A stretch of 64,000 bases of DNA from Dromiciops gliroides (lineage: Eukaryota; Chordata; Mammalia; Microbiotheria; Microbiotheriidae): contig NC_057862.1 in the NCBI RefSeq assembly GCF_019393635.1, forward strand, positions 479,450,669-479,514,668, written 5' to 3'. The notes beneath the pieces are model-generated. The model was given only the letters and a program-made list of their open reading frames with translations, was not told where the DNA came from and ran no database searches. Numbering within the stretch: position 1 is the stretch's first letter; each line of letters opens with the position of its first letter. The position numbers were made by a program, and so were the translations under genes. This document shows positions 21,818-31,559 of this stretch, one piece after another.

Positions 21818-24065
21818 TATGAATTAATTTCCTACACATCTATCATAAAGGATCTAATGTCATTTGAATAATGGACTTTGCTCAATGTGAACACTAAACT
21901 TTGCTTATTAGGAGAATTGGCTGCTATTTATTATAAGTTAAATAAAAATTGGGCTAAAATACATGTATTTGTAGCTGAATTATTTATGGAAATAGGATTA
22001 AGCTTATTATTCTATTAAAATCCTAAATTTATTTGGTAATCCATTTTTAAAAGACCCAAGATCTTTCTTTTTAATTCAAATTCATTTCCTGCCTTCTTCT
22101 TTCCTCCATACTGGGTTATAACAGGCCTATTTATATCCTAGGGAAGGAAAACACTCCACTGGAGGCAGGAAAACTAAGTTAAGAAAGAATAGGAGGAAGT
22201 GTGCTGGCCATTTAGCCAAACAATCTTTAATACATTGAGCTTAAAAGCTAGCAGCTTTACTGTACTAACTTGGAGTAAACAAATCGCATTTTTTCTTTCT
22301 ACATTTCTTAAAGAGATTTGGATAATGGAGGGGATAAGAGTTATCAAAGAGAGAGAATAAGAGTTTCTAAGTGTTTAAACATCCCAGAAAGAACCTGGAG
22401 TTGAAGAAAACTACAGGGAAATTGAGGGAGAACTCCATATGACCACATGTCTTCAGATTAAGGTAAGCATGATCTTTGGTTTCTTCATACCTTTGCATGC
22501 ATTATGGAGTCTGGTCACAGAAAATGCATGAGTTTGCATAGAAGTTAGTCTCTATCACTAGACTTTGCCTTGTATCAATCATTGAGGTGACTTAGAAATA
22601 ATTTCAGGTTTGTCCACTTCAATTCTAATCACAAGAGATTTCAAAATGAACAGATGTTGTTTGTCAGATATCTTAACTAAGATAACTTAATCTGCATAAA
22701 TTTTTCTTCTCAGGTCCTATTGGTAGAGTAGATGTTATAACTCACTTAATAGATTTTTTCCTGAGGTAGTTTCCCCCAATTTTGTTTCTTTCACTGCAGA
22801 ATTGAAAACACCAGGTTTTAAAACTATAATTATTATTTGGACAAATAATGATTTGGATGACTATACAATAGATGCACGCGAATAAGCACATATGGACTGT
22901 TTTCGTTGGCAAAAGTACAAAGTGCAATTTAAATTTCATGAAATATTAAATGCATATGTAGATTACTAGGCATATAATGATGTTACCTTTCTCCTTCTCA
23001 TATACTCATCTGGAGATAAAGAGAAACCAAATTTTTTTTTAAAGCATATGAAAAATTATGCCAAACACTCTCCAAAAGGAGATAATGAAATGTGACAATT
23101 GTTGAAATTTGAACCATAAATGTGATTTCAATGAAAGATCAAATTTTGGAAAAAGAAGAAAGGTGGAGAAAGAGTGGATTCAATTCAAGAGCAATATATA
23201 CTCCCCACAACTACTTGAAAAACTCTGAGACATTCCCAGTCTTTAAGCATTCCTCAATATTAAATAGTGCATTTGTTTACATAATGCCCCATATATGGCA
23301 TCTGCTACTGATAATATTCACATCGGTTTCTTTGGAGTAACTTGATTAATGTTACTCTCAGTGACTATCAAAGGAATAAGGACTTGGTAGCTTCTTGCAA
23401 AGTCTTACTAAATGCAAAGAAGAGGAAAAAGAAATGTGTGCATGTTGATCTTTTGGCTTATCCTGCTATGAGACTGGTATGTTTAGAATCTGTTGCACTG
23501 AAGATAGCCAAGTTGGAAGTCTAAGGAGACACAAAGCAGGGCTTAGCCAGCTTGCTTCAAATGCATGGAATTGACTGTTATTGTCTCTGTCTCTGCCTCG
23601 GCTCATTCCCTATGCATACTTCTTTCTCTGTCTTTAAAAAAAAAAAATTGTCTTCCTTTATTTCCGGAGAGAGCATTTTGTTGTATTTGTGTATGTCTTA
23701 CATGTGTCTTGATAGGTCTGTACTCACATATTTTGTGCATTTTGCAGTTATTTGAAGTCTTTCTATCTCTTCCTCCTGGGTTTTATTAATAATATAAGGA
23801 AAAGCTTGTGATTTCTATGGTAATTATTTAGTATCCTGCTTCAAAAAAGCTATTGTTTTGATTAATTTTATCATTGAACATCTGGGGTTCTTTAAGTAAT
23901 CCGCTGTATAGACAGCAGATATATTTTTGCCTCCTCTTTACTTACATTTATTCTCTTAGTTTCTTTTTCTGGTTTTACTGCTACAGATAGCAAACACTTG
24001 AAGCATTCCTTTCAGTAACAGGGAAAACAAAGGTGATGTTTTGCTTTGTGTTTAGTCTTAGTGAT
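21818..24065. other. long single-copy stretch, no gene seen
   Basis: More than 2 kb without a recognisable interspersed repeat, unusual for this window. Open frames at 23122-23340, 23342-23524 and 23552-23789 have no domain signals. Could hold conserved non-coding sequence, but nothing in one sequence can prove it. Confidence 0.5.
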
Positions 24066-24069
24066 AAAG

Positions 24070-24190
24070 CTTCTGAAATGTGCTAAATGTCTACTACATG
24101 CAAAGCACTATCCTAGGTTATTGGGATGCGAAGATAAAATGAATGATAATCTGCTCACAAGAAGCTTATATTCTCTTTGAGGGTGGGGGT
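24070..24190 (-). mobile_element. L2 3' end
   Basis: 'AATGTCTACTACATGCAAAG', 'CACTATCCTAGGTTATTGGG' and 'CACAAGAAGCTTATATTCTC'. Confidence 0.65.
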
Positions 24191-24194
24191 GAGG

Positions 24195-24945
24195 ACACAA
24201 CATGTTAGCAGATAAATGCACACATCATGATTTCAGCAGAGCTTCTAGTTTCTTTGTAGCTCTTGAATTTGTGACAATTTATTTCCAAAGAAAAAGTTAG
24301 ATTTTTTTTCCTTACTAGAGCACCATAGCCTTTTCCATAGAAATTGTGGTAAATTTTGGACATTTTATTTATTAGAGAGGGTAAAGATTCTTCTTAATTT
24401 AGTACAAAAATGTGGAAAGAAAGGGATATTGAAATTAACTGACAATGGGTCTGAAGAAATAAAGCATGAAATGTCTTAGCATTTCTGGAAAAAACAAAAC
24501 GAAAATTATTATGTTACCTCAGAGCCAAAATTAATTTGGAGTTGATTTTCTTACTTCGAGAAAATGAACTTTGAAATAGAGATTTAATATCATAGCACAC
24601 TGACTCTAATGTTGCAGACATTTGCTTGTAATGATACTTCTTTCTATAATATTTATACATGTTATACTGATGTTCAAAACTATTCTCTTGTTTGATATGT
24701 TTAGATGCTTCCTATAGGGTAAAAGCAATGATTTAATATGGTCAAAATGGTTGATATTATGAATACTATTTGATACTTTTTTTTCTAAGAATACCTTTTG
24801 TAGTCAATCTTATTCAATAGTCTTTTAGACCAGCTTTCTGGGCAACCCTACATACTTCTGTATGGATTTGCAAATTCATAAAAGTTACAGACAGGTTTCT
24901 TGGGAACTGATTGGTTTAGATAATGAAGCTTTTTACATTGTCAGA
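24195..24945. other. single-copy stretch, no feature seen
   Basis: No repeat or gene recognised. Confidence 0.5.
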
Positions 24946-24949
24946 CAGT

Positions 24950-25880
24950 CGACGTTGATTTATCAACTACTATGTCCTAGGCCCTGTGCTAAGCCCTAGG
25001 GCTACAAAGAAAGGTAAAAGATAGTCCTTGCTCTCCAGGAATCTACAATCTAATGGAGAGCAGCAACTACATAAAAATAAGCTATATACAGATAATCGGA
25101 AATAATCAACAGAGGGAAGGCACTAGAGTTGAGGGGATTAGAAAAGGCTCCCTGTAGATGGTAGGATTTTAGTTGAGACTTGAAGGAAATTAGGATACTG
25201 AGAAAGCAGAGATGAAGAGGGAGAGAGTTACAGCTATAGGAGATAATAAGCAAAAATGCCTAGAAGAGGGATGTGGAATATCTAAGTTAAAGAAATGAAA
25301 GGAGACCAGCATCACTGGATTGCAGCGGTGTATGGGGAGGCAAGGGATGTAAGAAGCAAGAAGCCTAGTTAGAAAGATAGGAAGGTGCCAGGTATTTTGT
25401 TGTTGTTGTTAAGTCATTTCAATCTTGTCCAGCTCTTCATGACCCCTTTAGGGTTGGTTTTTTTTTTTTTTTTTTTGGCAAAGATACTGGAGTGGTTTGT
25501 CATTTCCTTCTCCATTTTATTTACAGATGAGGAATTGACACAGAGTTAAGTGACTTGTCCAGGGTCATGCAGCCAAAGGCCAAGTATAGAGTGCTTTAAA
25601 AGCCAAACTTGATTTTATATTTGATTCTGGAAGGTAAGAGAGGGAACATTCATTAAGTGTCTGTCCTATGCTAGGCATTGTGCCAGGGAGTCACTGGAAT
25701 TGATTGATCATTGGGGTCAAACTTATAGTTTGGAAGAATCAATTTAACATATAAGGGGAAGAAAGACTAGAGTGGGGAGGGACTTGAGGCAGGGAGGCCA
25801 ACTAGCATGTTATTGCAATACTTTAGAGATGAGGGGCTGAGGGCCTGCTCCAATGTGGTGGCATTATCAGATAGCCCTAT
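24950..25880 (-). mobile_element. L2 LINE, 3' kilobase, split by MAR1
   Basis: Runs in reversed L2 order: 'TATGTCCTAGGCCCTGTGCT', 'GAAAAGGCTCCCTGTAGATG', 'TTTTAGTTGAGACTTGAAGG', then after the MAR1 at 25398-25582 'GAGTGCTTTAAAAGCCAAAC' and 'GGACTTGAGGCAGGGAGGCC'. ORF2 is not open. Confidence 0.75.
25398..25582 (-). mobile_element. MAR1-type SINE, partial
   Basis: Starts with the reversed BovB-like tail (GTTGTTGTTAAGTCATTTC, 'CATGACCCCTTTAGGGTTGG'), then a 23-base T-run, 'GGCAAAGATACTGGAGTGGT' and the core. The tRNA-like head is missing. It lies within L2, so it is younger than that L2. Confidence 0.8.
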
Positions 25881-25884
25881 ACTG

Positions 25885-26060
25885 TATCACAGAATGTAGG
25901 AAATTGAAGGGACATCATTTAACTGCCTCATTTCAAAGATGTTGACACTGTGGCCTTGAGAAAATAATAATAATTAGGATCATTTAGTCAGTAGCAGGGA
26001 GGAGATTCAAATCCAAGTATTTTGACTCCCAAGTCTAGTGCTCCCCCCACTATACAACAT
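25885..26060 (-). mobile_element. MIR3
   Basis: 'GAATGTAGGAAATTGAAGGG', 'CCTCATTTCAAAGATGTTGA', 'ATTCAAATCCAAGTATTTTG' in reversed MIR3 order. Confidence 0.6.
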
Positions 26061-26154
26061 TGTCTCCACAGGCACTATAGTTCAATAGTCTTTACAGTCC
26101 ACATAAGTTATGCTTGCTGGTAAGGGCATGTCTTATGACCTTTTTAATCACTCA

Positions 26155-26270
26155 GTGCCTTGTAAATAGGTGCTTAATATTTTTCTAGGCCCTTGGGATA
26201 CAAAGAGGAAAAAACCATAATCCCTGTCCTCAATGAATTTTTCACCTAGTTGGGAAAGGGCTCATGTGCA
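26155..26270 (-). mobile_element. L2 3' end
   Basis: 'TAGGTGCTTAATATTTTTCT', 'GGGATACAAAGAGGAAAAAA' and 'CCCTGTCCTCAATGAATTTT'. Confidence 0.5.
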
Positions 26271-26384
26271 TCTGTTATTCTTCAGTGTTTGAAGGATATG
26301 TGACTCCCTTGGAGAGTCATTCCATTCCTCCAAAGCAGATTATGATACTTCCACAACTCTTACTGGGCAACCTTATGAGCACAG

Positions 26385-26465
26385 CTATCAGTCAGTCAAA
26401 AAGGATTTATCAAACATTTACTATTACTAGGTACAGTGCTAAGTGTTAATGATAAACAAATACAG
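26385..26465 (-). mobile_element. L2 3' terminus
   Basis: 'GGATTTATCAAACATTTACT' then 'GGTACAGTGCTAAGTGTTAA'. A second L2 end within 250 bp of the previous one. Confidence 0.5.
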
Positions 26466-26469
26466 TAAT

Positions 26470-27165
26470 TTGCCTCTAAAGAACATTGTTGTGATTTTTT
26501 TAAAAGAAAGGATCACCCTGCATCCATCCTGGTAATTTCTCTTGGTTTAATCTCTTTCAATTTAATGAGATTGGTCCTTAGACAACAGTCTGTTGCTGGT
26601 CTTGGATTTAGAGCTGTTCCAGCCTACAAGTACCTTTGTGAGCTTGCCTCCATTGCTTAGCTTTGGAGAGCCCAGTATTGACTCCATGCCATGTTGGTGC
26701 TGAGCAGATACAAAAGAAGAGGTGGTGGATTTCTCCCTTCCTTTTTATAACCTACTGAGTGGGTGGCTCTTCCTCATTCAGTAACGAATTTTCAATGCAG
26801 TCTCATAGTCACAGGGTCCAGTAAGGAACTATGGAGTCATCTTAAGTTAGGGTTAGGGTTAGGGTTAGGGTTAGTGCTGAGCTAGAGAACATACCCAGTG
26901 TCATTGCCCCCTTTATGATTGTACTAAATACTTAGAGAATGTTATAGATAATATGAGCTATAGAATGTTCAGAGGAAGGAGAGGTCATTGTGAAGTGATA
27001 TGAATAGGGAACCATTGTGTAATGGATGATGGGTAGAAGTTAGAAAAAGGTAAGATGATCGGGTTGTAGTTCCTAGGCAGGTAAGACTTAGTGAAAAAAG
27101 GCATGAGAGTGTGTGTGTTTGGCACATTCTAGGGACCAGAAATAGTTCTATTTGACTGGCATGGA
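26470..27165. other. single-copy stretch containing a telomere-like repeat
   Basis: Apart from the TTAGGG run at 26847-26874 no feature is recognised. Confidence 0.5.
26847..26874 (+). repeat. short interstitial telomeric repeat (TTAGGG)4
   Basis: Four perfect TTAGGG units plus TTAG, with non-telomeric sequence on both sides. Too short to be a fusion scar by itself. Such islands usually arise when double-strand breaks are repaired with telomerase action. Confidence 0.95.
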
Positions 27166-27328
27166 TTATGTGTGGGGTCATAGTAAAAAATGAAGTTGGA
27201 TATATGGGTTGGGACCAAGTTGGAAAGGTCCTAGATTGCCAGGTTCAACAATTTGGACTTTTTTCTATAGGTAGAGAAGTGATTAGATTAGAGTAGAATT
27301 TCAAAAAGATTAATGTAGTCATAAGTAT

Positions 27329-27333
27329 ACACA

Positions 27334-27390
<57 letters not shown>
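27329..27390. repeat. (CA)n microsatellite
   Basis: About 30 CA units with one TA interruption near the start. Confidence 0.95.
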
Positions 27391-27392
<2 letters not shown>

Positions 27393-27655
27393 TAACCATA
27401 ATGTTGGTCAGTATGCAGCATGAATTGGAAGGATAAATTTGTAAGTAGTAGAGTAATTGGGAGGTTGGCACAGTTGTCAAATTATGGTGAAAGGACCTAG
27501 ATAAGGGAGCAGATAATATGTAAGTATTGATGTAGGAGATGCTATAAAGGAAAAGTAAATAAGATTGGAAAACATTATAGAGAAGTAAATCCCAGCTTGA
27601 CACATAAGAATAAAAACTCTCTTCACAATCAGGAAGGACTAAAAGTGCAACTGCC

Positions 27656-27801
27656 GGGGGCAGCTAGATGGCGCAGTGGATAGAGCACTGGCCCTGGAGT
27701 CAGGAGTACCTGAGTTCAAATCCAGCCTCAGACACTTAACACTTACTGGCTGTGTGACCCTGGGCAAGTCACTTAACTCCAATTGCCTCACCAAAAAAAA
27801 A
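27656..27801 (+). mobile_element. short poly(A) SINE, full length, type B
   Basis: GGGGGCAGCTAGATGGCGCA head and 'CCAATTGCCTCACC' plus A-run. A perfect 15-bp target-site duplication AAAAGTGCAACTGCC lies at 27641-27655 and 27802-27816. Retains CpG bases, a sign of youth. Confidence 0.97.
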
Positions 27802-27929
27802 AAAAGTGCAACTGCCTTAAGAGATGGAAAGCTCTTCCATAATTGAAGGATCTTTAAGTGGAGATTTAGTGACTCTTTTTTATTCATGAAGTTGTAAAGG
27901 GAATTCCTGGTAAAGCACAGATTAGATTA

Positions 27930-28045
27930 TATCAGAGGATCATAGATTTAGAGCTGAAAAGTACCTTAGAAGTCTTTGAGTCCAATCCCTTATTTTACAG
28001 ATAAGGACATAGGCCTCAGAGGTAGAGTGCCTTGCCCTCTATAGA
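27930..28045 (-). mobile_element. MIR3
   Basis: 'GATCATAGATTTAGAGCTGA', 'GTCTTTGAGTCCAATCCCTT', 'TTTTACAGATAAGGACATAG'. Head lost. Confidence 0.75.
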
Positions 28046-28104
28046 GTACAATCATGTATTCTCTCCATTGTTTTATGTCTCTCAGGTCCCTTCAAAACCT
28101 GAGA

Positions 28105-28215
28105 ATCAATCAATAAGTCAGCATTTGTGGCAGGCACTGTGCTAAACTCTGGGGATACAATGAAAAAGTAAAAATGTCCCTGACCTCAAGGAGCTTACAT
28201 TCTACTTGGTGAGAC
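28105..28215 (-). mobile_element. L2 3' end
   Basis: 'GTGGCAGGCACTGTGCTAAA', 'CTGGGGATACAATGAAAAAG' and 'CCTCAAGGAGCTTACATTCT'. Better preserved than most L2 ends here. Confidence 0.72.
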
Positions 28216-28252
28216 TCTAGGACTTGATAACTTATTGTATAAGAATGTTGGG

Positions 28253-28401
28253 GGGGGGGGGCAGCTAGATGGTACAGTGGTTAAGCACCGGCCCTGGATT
28301 CAGGAGTACCTGAGTTCAAATCCGGCCTCAGACACTTGACACTTACTAGCTGTGTGACCCTGGGCAAGTCACTTAACCCCCGTTGCCTGTAAAAAAAAAA
28401 A
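28253..28401 (+). mobile_element. short poly(A) SINE, full length
   Basis: A twelve-base G-run leads into GCAGCTAGATGGTACAG. A 12-bp duplication AAGAATGTTGGG lies at 28241-28252 and 28402-28413. Confidence 0.95.
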
Positions 28402-28899
28402 AAGAATGTTGGGTAAGATGAAAAATTAAAAAAAATTATTCTAAACTTCAGAATCATAGTGACTAGGACAGTAGAGGTGACAACAATAAAAAATGGGGAG
28501 GTATATAAGGGATATTGCTTTTTGGTAAAGATAATAAGTTCAGTTTTGATTTCAGATAACAGGTTAATATCTAATGGGAAGTGTCCTGTAAGCAGCTAGA
28601 AATGTAAAACTGAAGTACAAGATAAAGATCAATAGTAGAGACATAAATTTGGAAATTAAATGGATAAGATCTTCAAGGGTAAAAGCACAAACTAAAGACA
28701 GATACCAAGGATTTATTATTATTATTTATATAAAATGTAGCCATAATTGGAGGAGGGAAGGTGAAACTGGATCCAGTATAGGACATAGAAAAGTTCAGGA
28801 AGTAGTAGGGCAAACAGAACAATATTATATGTAATTGAAAGCAAGAAAAGGAAAAAATTGAAGAAATCAAAAAGGGATAGGGATGGTACTGCTCAATAA

Positions 28900-29050
28900 C
28901 ATCATATTGTGGAGAGGATTTGGGGTTTAGAATCCAACCCTGAAACATACTGGCTCTGGGACCCTTTGACAACTCATTTAGCTGTTCAATCTTCCAGGTA
29001 ATTCTCAAAGGCAAAAACTGCATCAGTGAGAGGTAAGCTAGAAAGAGAGT
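28900..29050 (+). mobile_element. degenerate CORE-SINE
   Basis: 'TTTAGAATCCAACCCTGAAA', 'GGCTCTGGGACCCTTTGACA' and 'AGCTGTTCAATCTTCCAGG' keep the B-box and core positions. Tail unclear. Confidence 0.4.
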
Positions 29051-29079
29051 TATAGAACTGCCTTGATAGAAGGAGTCCT

Positions 29080-29115
29080 GACCCTGGGCAAGTCACTTAA
29101 CTCACATTGCCCCAC
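29080..29115 (+). mobile_element. short SINE, last 35 bases
   Basis: 'TGACCCTGGGCAAGTCACTT' to 'CACATTGCCCCACAAAAA', a very short 5'-truncated copy whose A-tail opens into the tetranucleotide tract. Confidence 0.8.
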
Positions 29116-29490
29116 AAAAATAAATAGATAGATAAATAAATAAACAAATAAAAAACAAATGAATGAATAAACAAATAAATAAATAACTGAATAAAGGAAT
29201 GAAGGAATGAATAAATACATAAACAGATAAACAAACATAACTGAATGAATGAATAGATAAATAATTGAATGAATAAATGAGTAAATAAGTAAATGAATGA
29301 ACAAATAAATAATTAAATGAATGAATAAATGTATTAACATACAAACAAATAATTAAACAAACAAATAAATGAATAGATAAATCAATTAATAAATAGATAA
29401 ATTAATAAATTAATGAATGAATGAAAAATAAAAAACAAACAAACAAATAAATAAATGGATGAATGAATGGATTAAGGGATACATAAATAA
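29116..29490. repeat. degenerate AATA / GAAT / AACA tetranucleotide tract, about 375 bp
   Basis: Long four-base periodicity in which A A A/T N units vary (AATA, GATA, GAAT, AACA). It starts at a SINE A-tail. It gives open frames on the minus strand that code only low-complexity I/Y/S/L-rich peptide and are not genes. Confidence 0.93.
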
Positions 29491-29604
29491 AATAGGGGGA
29501 GTCCCTTCACTTGGATGGACAGGTAGTTCATAGAGACAGAGAGAGCCAATGTGCTAGCTACAAGATGGTTTGCCACAAGAGACAATGTAACACCTGAAAA
29601 GATA

Positions 29605-29762
29605 CACAAATGTATCTAGGTGGCATAGTAGATAGAATATCTGACTTGGAGTTAGGATAGATCTAAGTGAATCCTGCTTCACATGTTTACTAGTTTTGTG
29701 ACTTGGACAAATTACTTAGCTTCTCTGTGCTTCTGCTTCCTTTTCTATAAAAGTGCTATGTA
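29605..29762 (+). mobile_element. MIR/CORE-SINE
   Basis: 'AGGTGGCATAGTAGATAGAA', 'GACTTGGACAAATTACTTAG' and 'CTGCTTCCTTTTCTATAAAA' in CORE-SINE order. Interrupted at its 3' end by the next SINE. Confidence 0.7.
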
Positions 29763-29918
29763 GTGGGCAGCTAGGTGGCACAGTGGATAAAGCACCAGCC
29801 CTGGATTCCGGAGGACCTGAGTTCAAATCTGGCCTCACACTTGACGCTTACTAGCTGTGTGACCCTGGGTGACTCACTTAACCCTCATTGTCCCATGAAA
29901 ATAAATAAATAATGTTTA
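29763..29918 (+). mobile_element. short SINE, type A
   Basis: GGGCAGCTAGGTGGCACAGT head, with AAATAAATAAT in the tail. AAAAGTGCTAT is repeated at 29749-29759 and 29919-29929. Confidence 0.95.
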
Positions 29919-30044
29919 AAAAGTGCTATATAAGTGCTAGCAATTACTATTACATATCATTTCCCCCCCAATGTGATTATTCCTTTTACTAACACACATT
30001 GAAACCTCTTATGGCTTTAAAAGATGATCTCCAAGAATCATTGT

Positions 30045-30490
30045 GGCCAAGAATAGTATGCAATGAATAGAAGGCTGGATCTGGCATAAGGAAGACTGGA
30101 GTTCAGGTCAAGCCTCAGGCACTTAATAGCTATATGACCCTCGCAAGCCACTTAACCTGTGAGCTATAATTTCCTCTTCTATAAAATGAGGATAACAGCA
30201 CCTACCTGATTGGAGTTTTTGTTTGTTTGTTTGTTTTTGCAGGCAATGGAGGTTAAGTGACTTGCCCAGGGTCACACAGCTAGTAAGTGTCAAGTGTCTG
30301 AGGCCGGATTTGAACTCAGGTCCTCCTGAATCCAGGGCCGGTGCTTTAACCACTGTGCCATCTAGCTGCCCCCCCACCCCCGCCTTGGAGTTTTATGAGG
30401 ATAAATTGAGATATTTGTAAAGCTCTTTGCAAACATTCCAAGTATGATATAAATGTTACCATCATCATCACTGTCACCATCATAATTATT
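30045..30490 (+). mobile_element. MIR split by a SINE
   Basis: First part 30045-30219 ('GGATCTGGCATAAGGAAGAC' to 'GATAACAGCACCTACCTGAT') and second part 30385-30490 ('TATGAGGATAAATTGAGATA', 'TAAAGCTCTTTGCAAACATT') join in frame with the MIR consensus once the SINE and one copy of its target duplication are removed. Confidence 0.85.
30220..30384 (-). mobile_element. short SINE inserted in MIR, type A
   Basis: Reverse copy with a (GTTT)n tail, head ending in a C-run (GCCCCCCCACCCCCG). Target duplication TTGGAGTTTT at 30210-30219 and 30385-30394. Confidence 0.96.
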
Positions 30491-30679
30491 AATTATTATT
30501 TACTGGTCATCTTTCTGGTGTTGATCCTCTCTGAAGTTATCCATGCTTATCCTTCAATAACAAACAGTCTCTGGGCTTACATTCAAAGTCTTTCCAGCTT
30601 TCACTCTATTGGCAGAACTTTCAAGAACACAAGGTGACTTTCTTACCATGACAAGGCATTGCAAAAAAGACTTTTGAAA

Positions 30680-30749
30680 ATATACATATACATGCATATG
30701 TATACACACACACATATATATATACATGTTTATTATACATGAATAATGC

Positions 30750-30795
<46 letters not shown>
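30680..30795. repeat. TA / CA compound microsatellite
   Basis: ATATAC, (TA)n and (CA)n tracts, interrupted once near 30727-30748. Confidence 0.92.
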
Positions 30796-30802
<7 letters not shown>

Positions 30803-30814
30803 GTGTGTCTTTAT

Positions 30815-30945
30815 GAATGGACCTATGATTTCATTAGTGTGGAGAAATCATGGTGAGGAATTTCCCCTTTCAATGTATATTGGTACCTGCTCTGATACTC
30901 AGTCTTAAGAGAATTTGCCTGGGAGTCTAAGAGGCTTAATATGTA
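30815..30945 (-). mobile_element. CORE-SINE tail of the 'GGTAGAGG' type
   Basis: 'TATGATTTCATTAGTGTGGA', 'GGAATTTCCCCTTTCAATGT' and 'CAGTCTTAAGAGAATTTGCC' match the reverse of the tail at 36040-36125. Confidence 0.6.
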
Positions 30946-30959
30946 AAGATGCAGTGACA

Positions 30960-31098
30960 GGGCAGCTAGATTGCGCAGTGGATAGAGCACCAGCCCTGGA
31001 GTCAGGAGTACCTGAGTTCAAATCCGGCCTCAGACACTTAACACTAGCTGTGTGACCCTGGGCAAATCACTTAACCCCAATTGCCTCACTAAAAAAAA
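30960..31098 (+). mobile_element. short SINE, type B
   Basis: Head GGGCAGCTAGATTGCGCAG. It lacks the 'CTTA' between 'AACACT' and 'AGCTG'. Target duplication ATGCAGTGACA (30949-30959) against ATGCAGCGACA after the A-tail, one mismatch. Confidence 0.95.
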
Positions 31099-31410
31099 TG
31101 CAGCGACATTTATGAACTGCTTAATTCCCCTCCACACTATGAAATTTCTCACCCCCTTTTTCTTCCCTCTAGTTTCAGAAGACAAAGTAGCTAAGGTTTT
31201 TAGCCTTGCTAAGACTACTTACTCTTTCTACTGGTGTCCTTGCTCCCATATTCTTTAGTCTGATTGGGAACCTTGTTCATTCTATCATTCCCCACACCCA
31301 CCTGAATATCTTTGCTCTCTCTTAATTCTACAATTAATTTTTTTTTTCATTTTCTCCTTTGCTGTTCTTTCTCCTGACTTCTAAATGTGTTTCCAAAGAC
31401 TATATCCTAG

Positions 31411-31555
31411 GGGGTGCAGCTAGGTGGCACAGTGGATAAAGCACCAGCCATGGATTCAGGAGGACCTGAGTTCAAATCTGGCCTCAGATACTTGACACTT
31501 ACTAGCTGGGGGACCCTGGGCAGTCACTTAACCCTCATTGCCCCACCAAAAAAGT
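31411..31555 (+). mobile_element. short SINE, type A
   Basis: Complete head and core. 'TTCCAAAGACT' occurs about 15 bases before it and just after it, an imperfect flank. It abuts the 5' boundary of the L2 that follows. Confidence 0.93.
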
Positions 31556-31559
31556 GCCT

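Larger units (their letters stand above)
27170..28850 (-). mobile_element. L2 LINE, ORF2 part, broken up by later insertions
   Basis: Segments 27170-27600 and 28410-28850 read in consecutive reversed L2 order: 'GGTCAGTATGCAGCATGAAT', 'GGGAGGTTGGCACAGTTGTC', then 'AAGTTCAGTTTTGATTTCAG' and 'GTAGAGACATAAATTTGG'. A CA repeat (27329-27390), two short SINEs, a MIR3 and another L2 end lie between them. I infer one original L2, but two neighbouring copies are also possible. Confidence 0.55.

Noticed and set aside
26847-26874. Chromosome-fusion scar
   Set aside because: Only four same-direction units, without the head-to-head arrangement expected of a fusion.
29050-29344. Two minus-strand frames rich in I, Y, L, F and H
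   Set aside because: Translation of the degenerate tetranucleotide tract.
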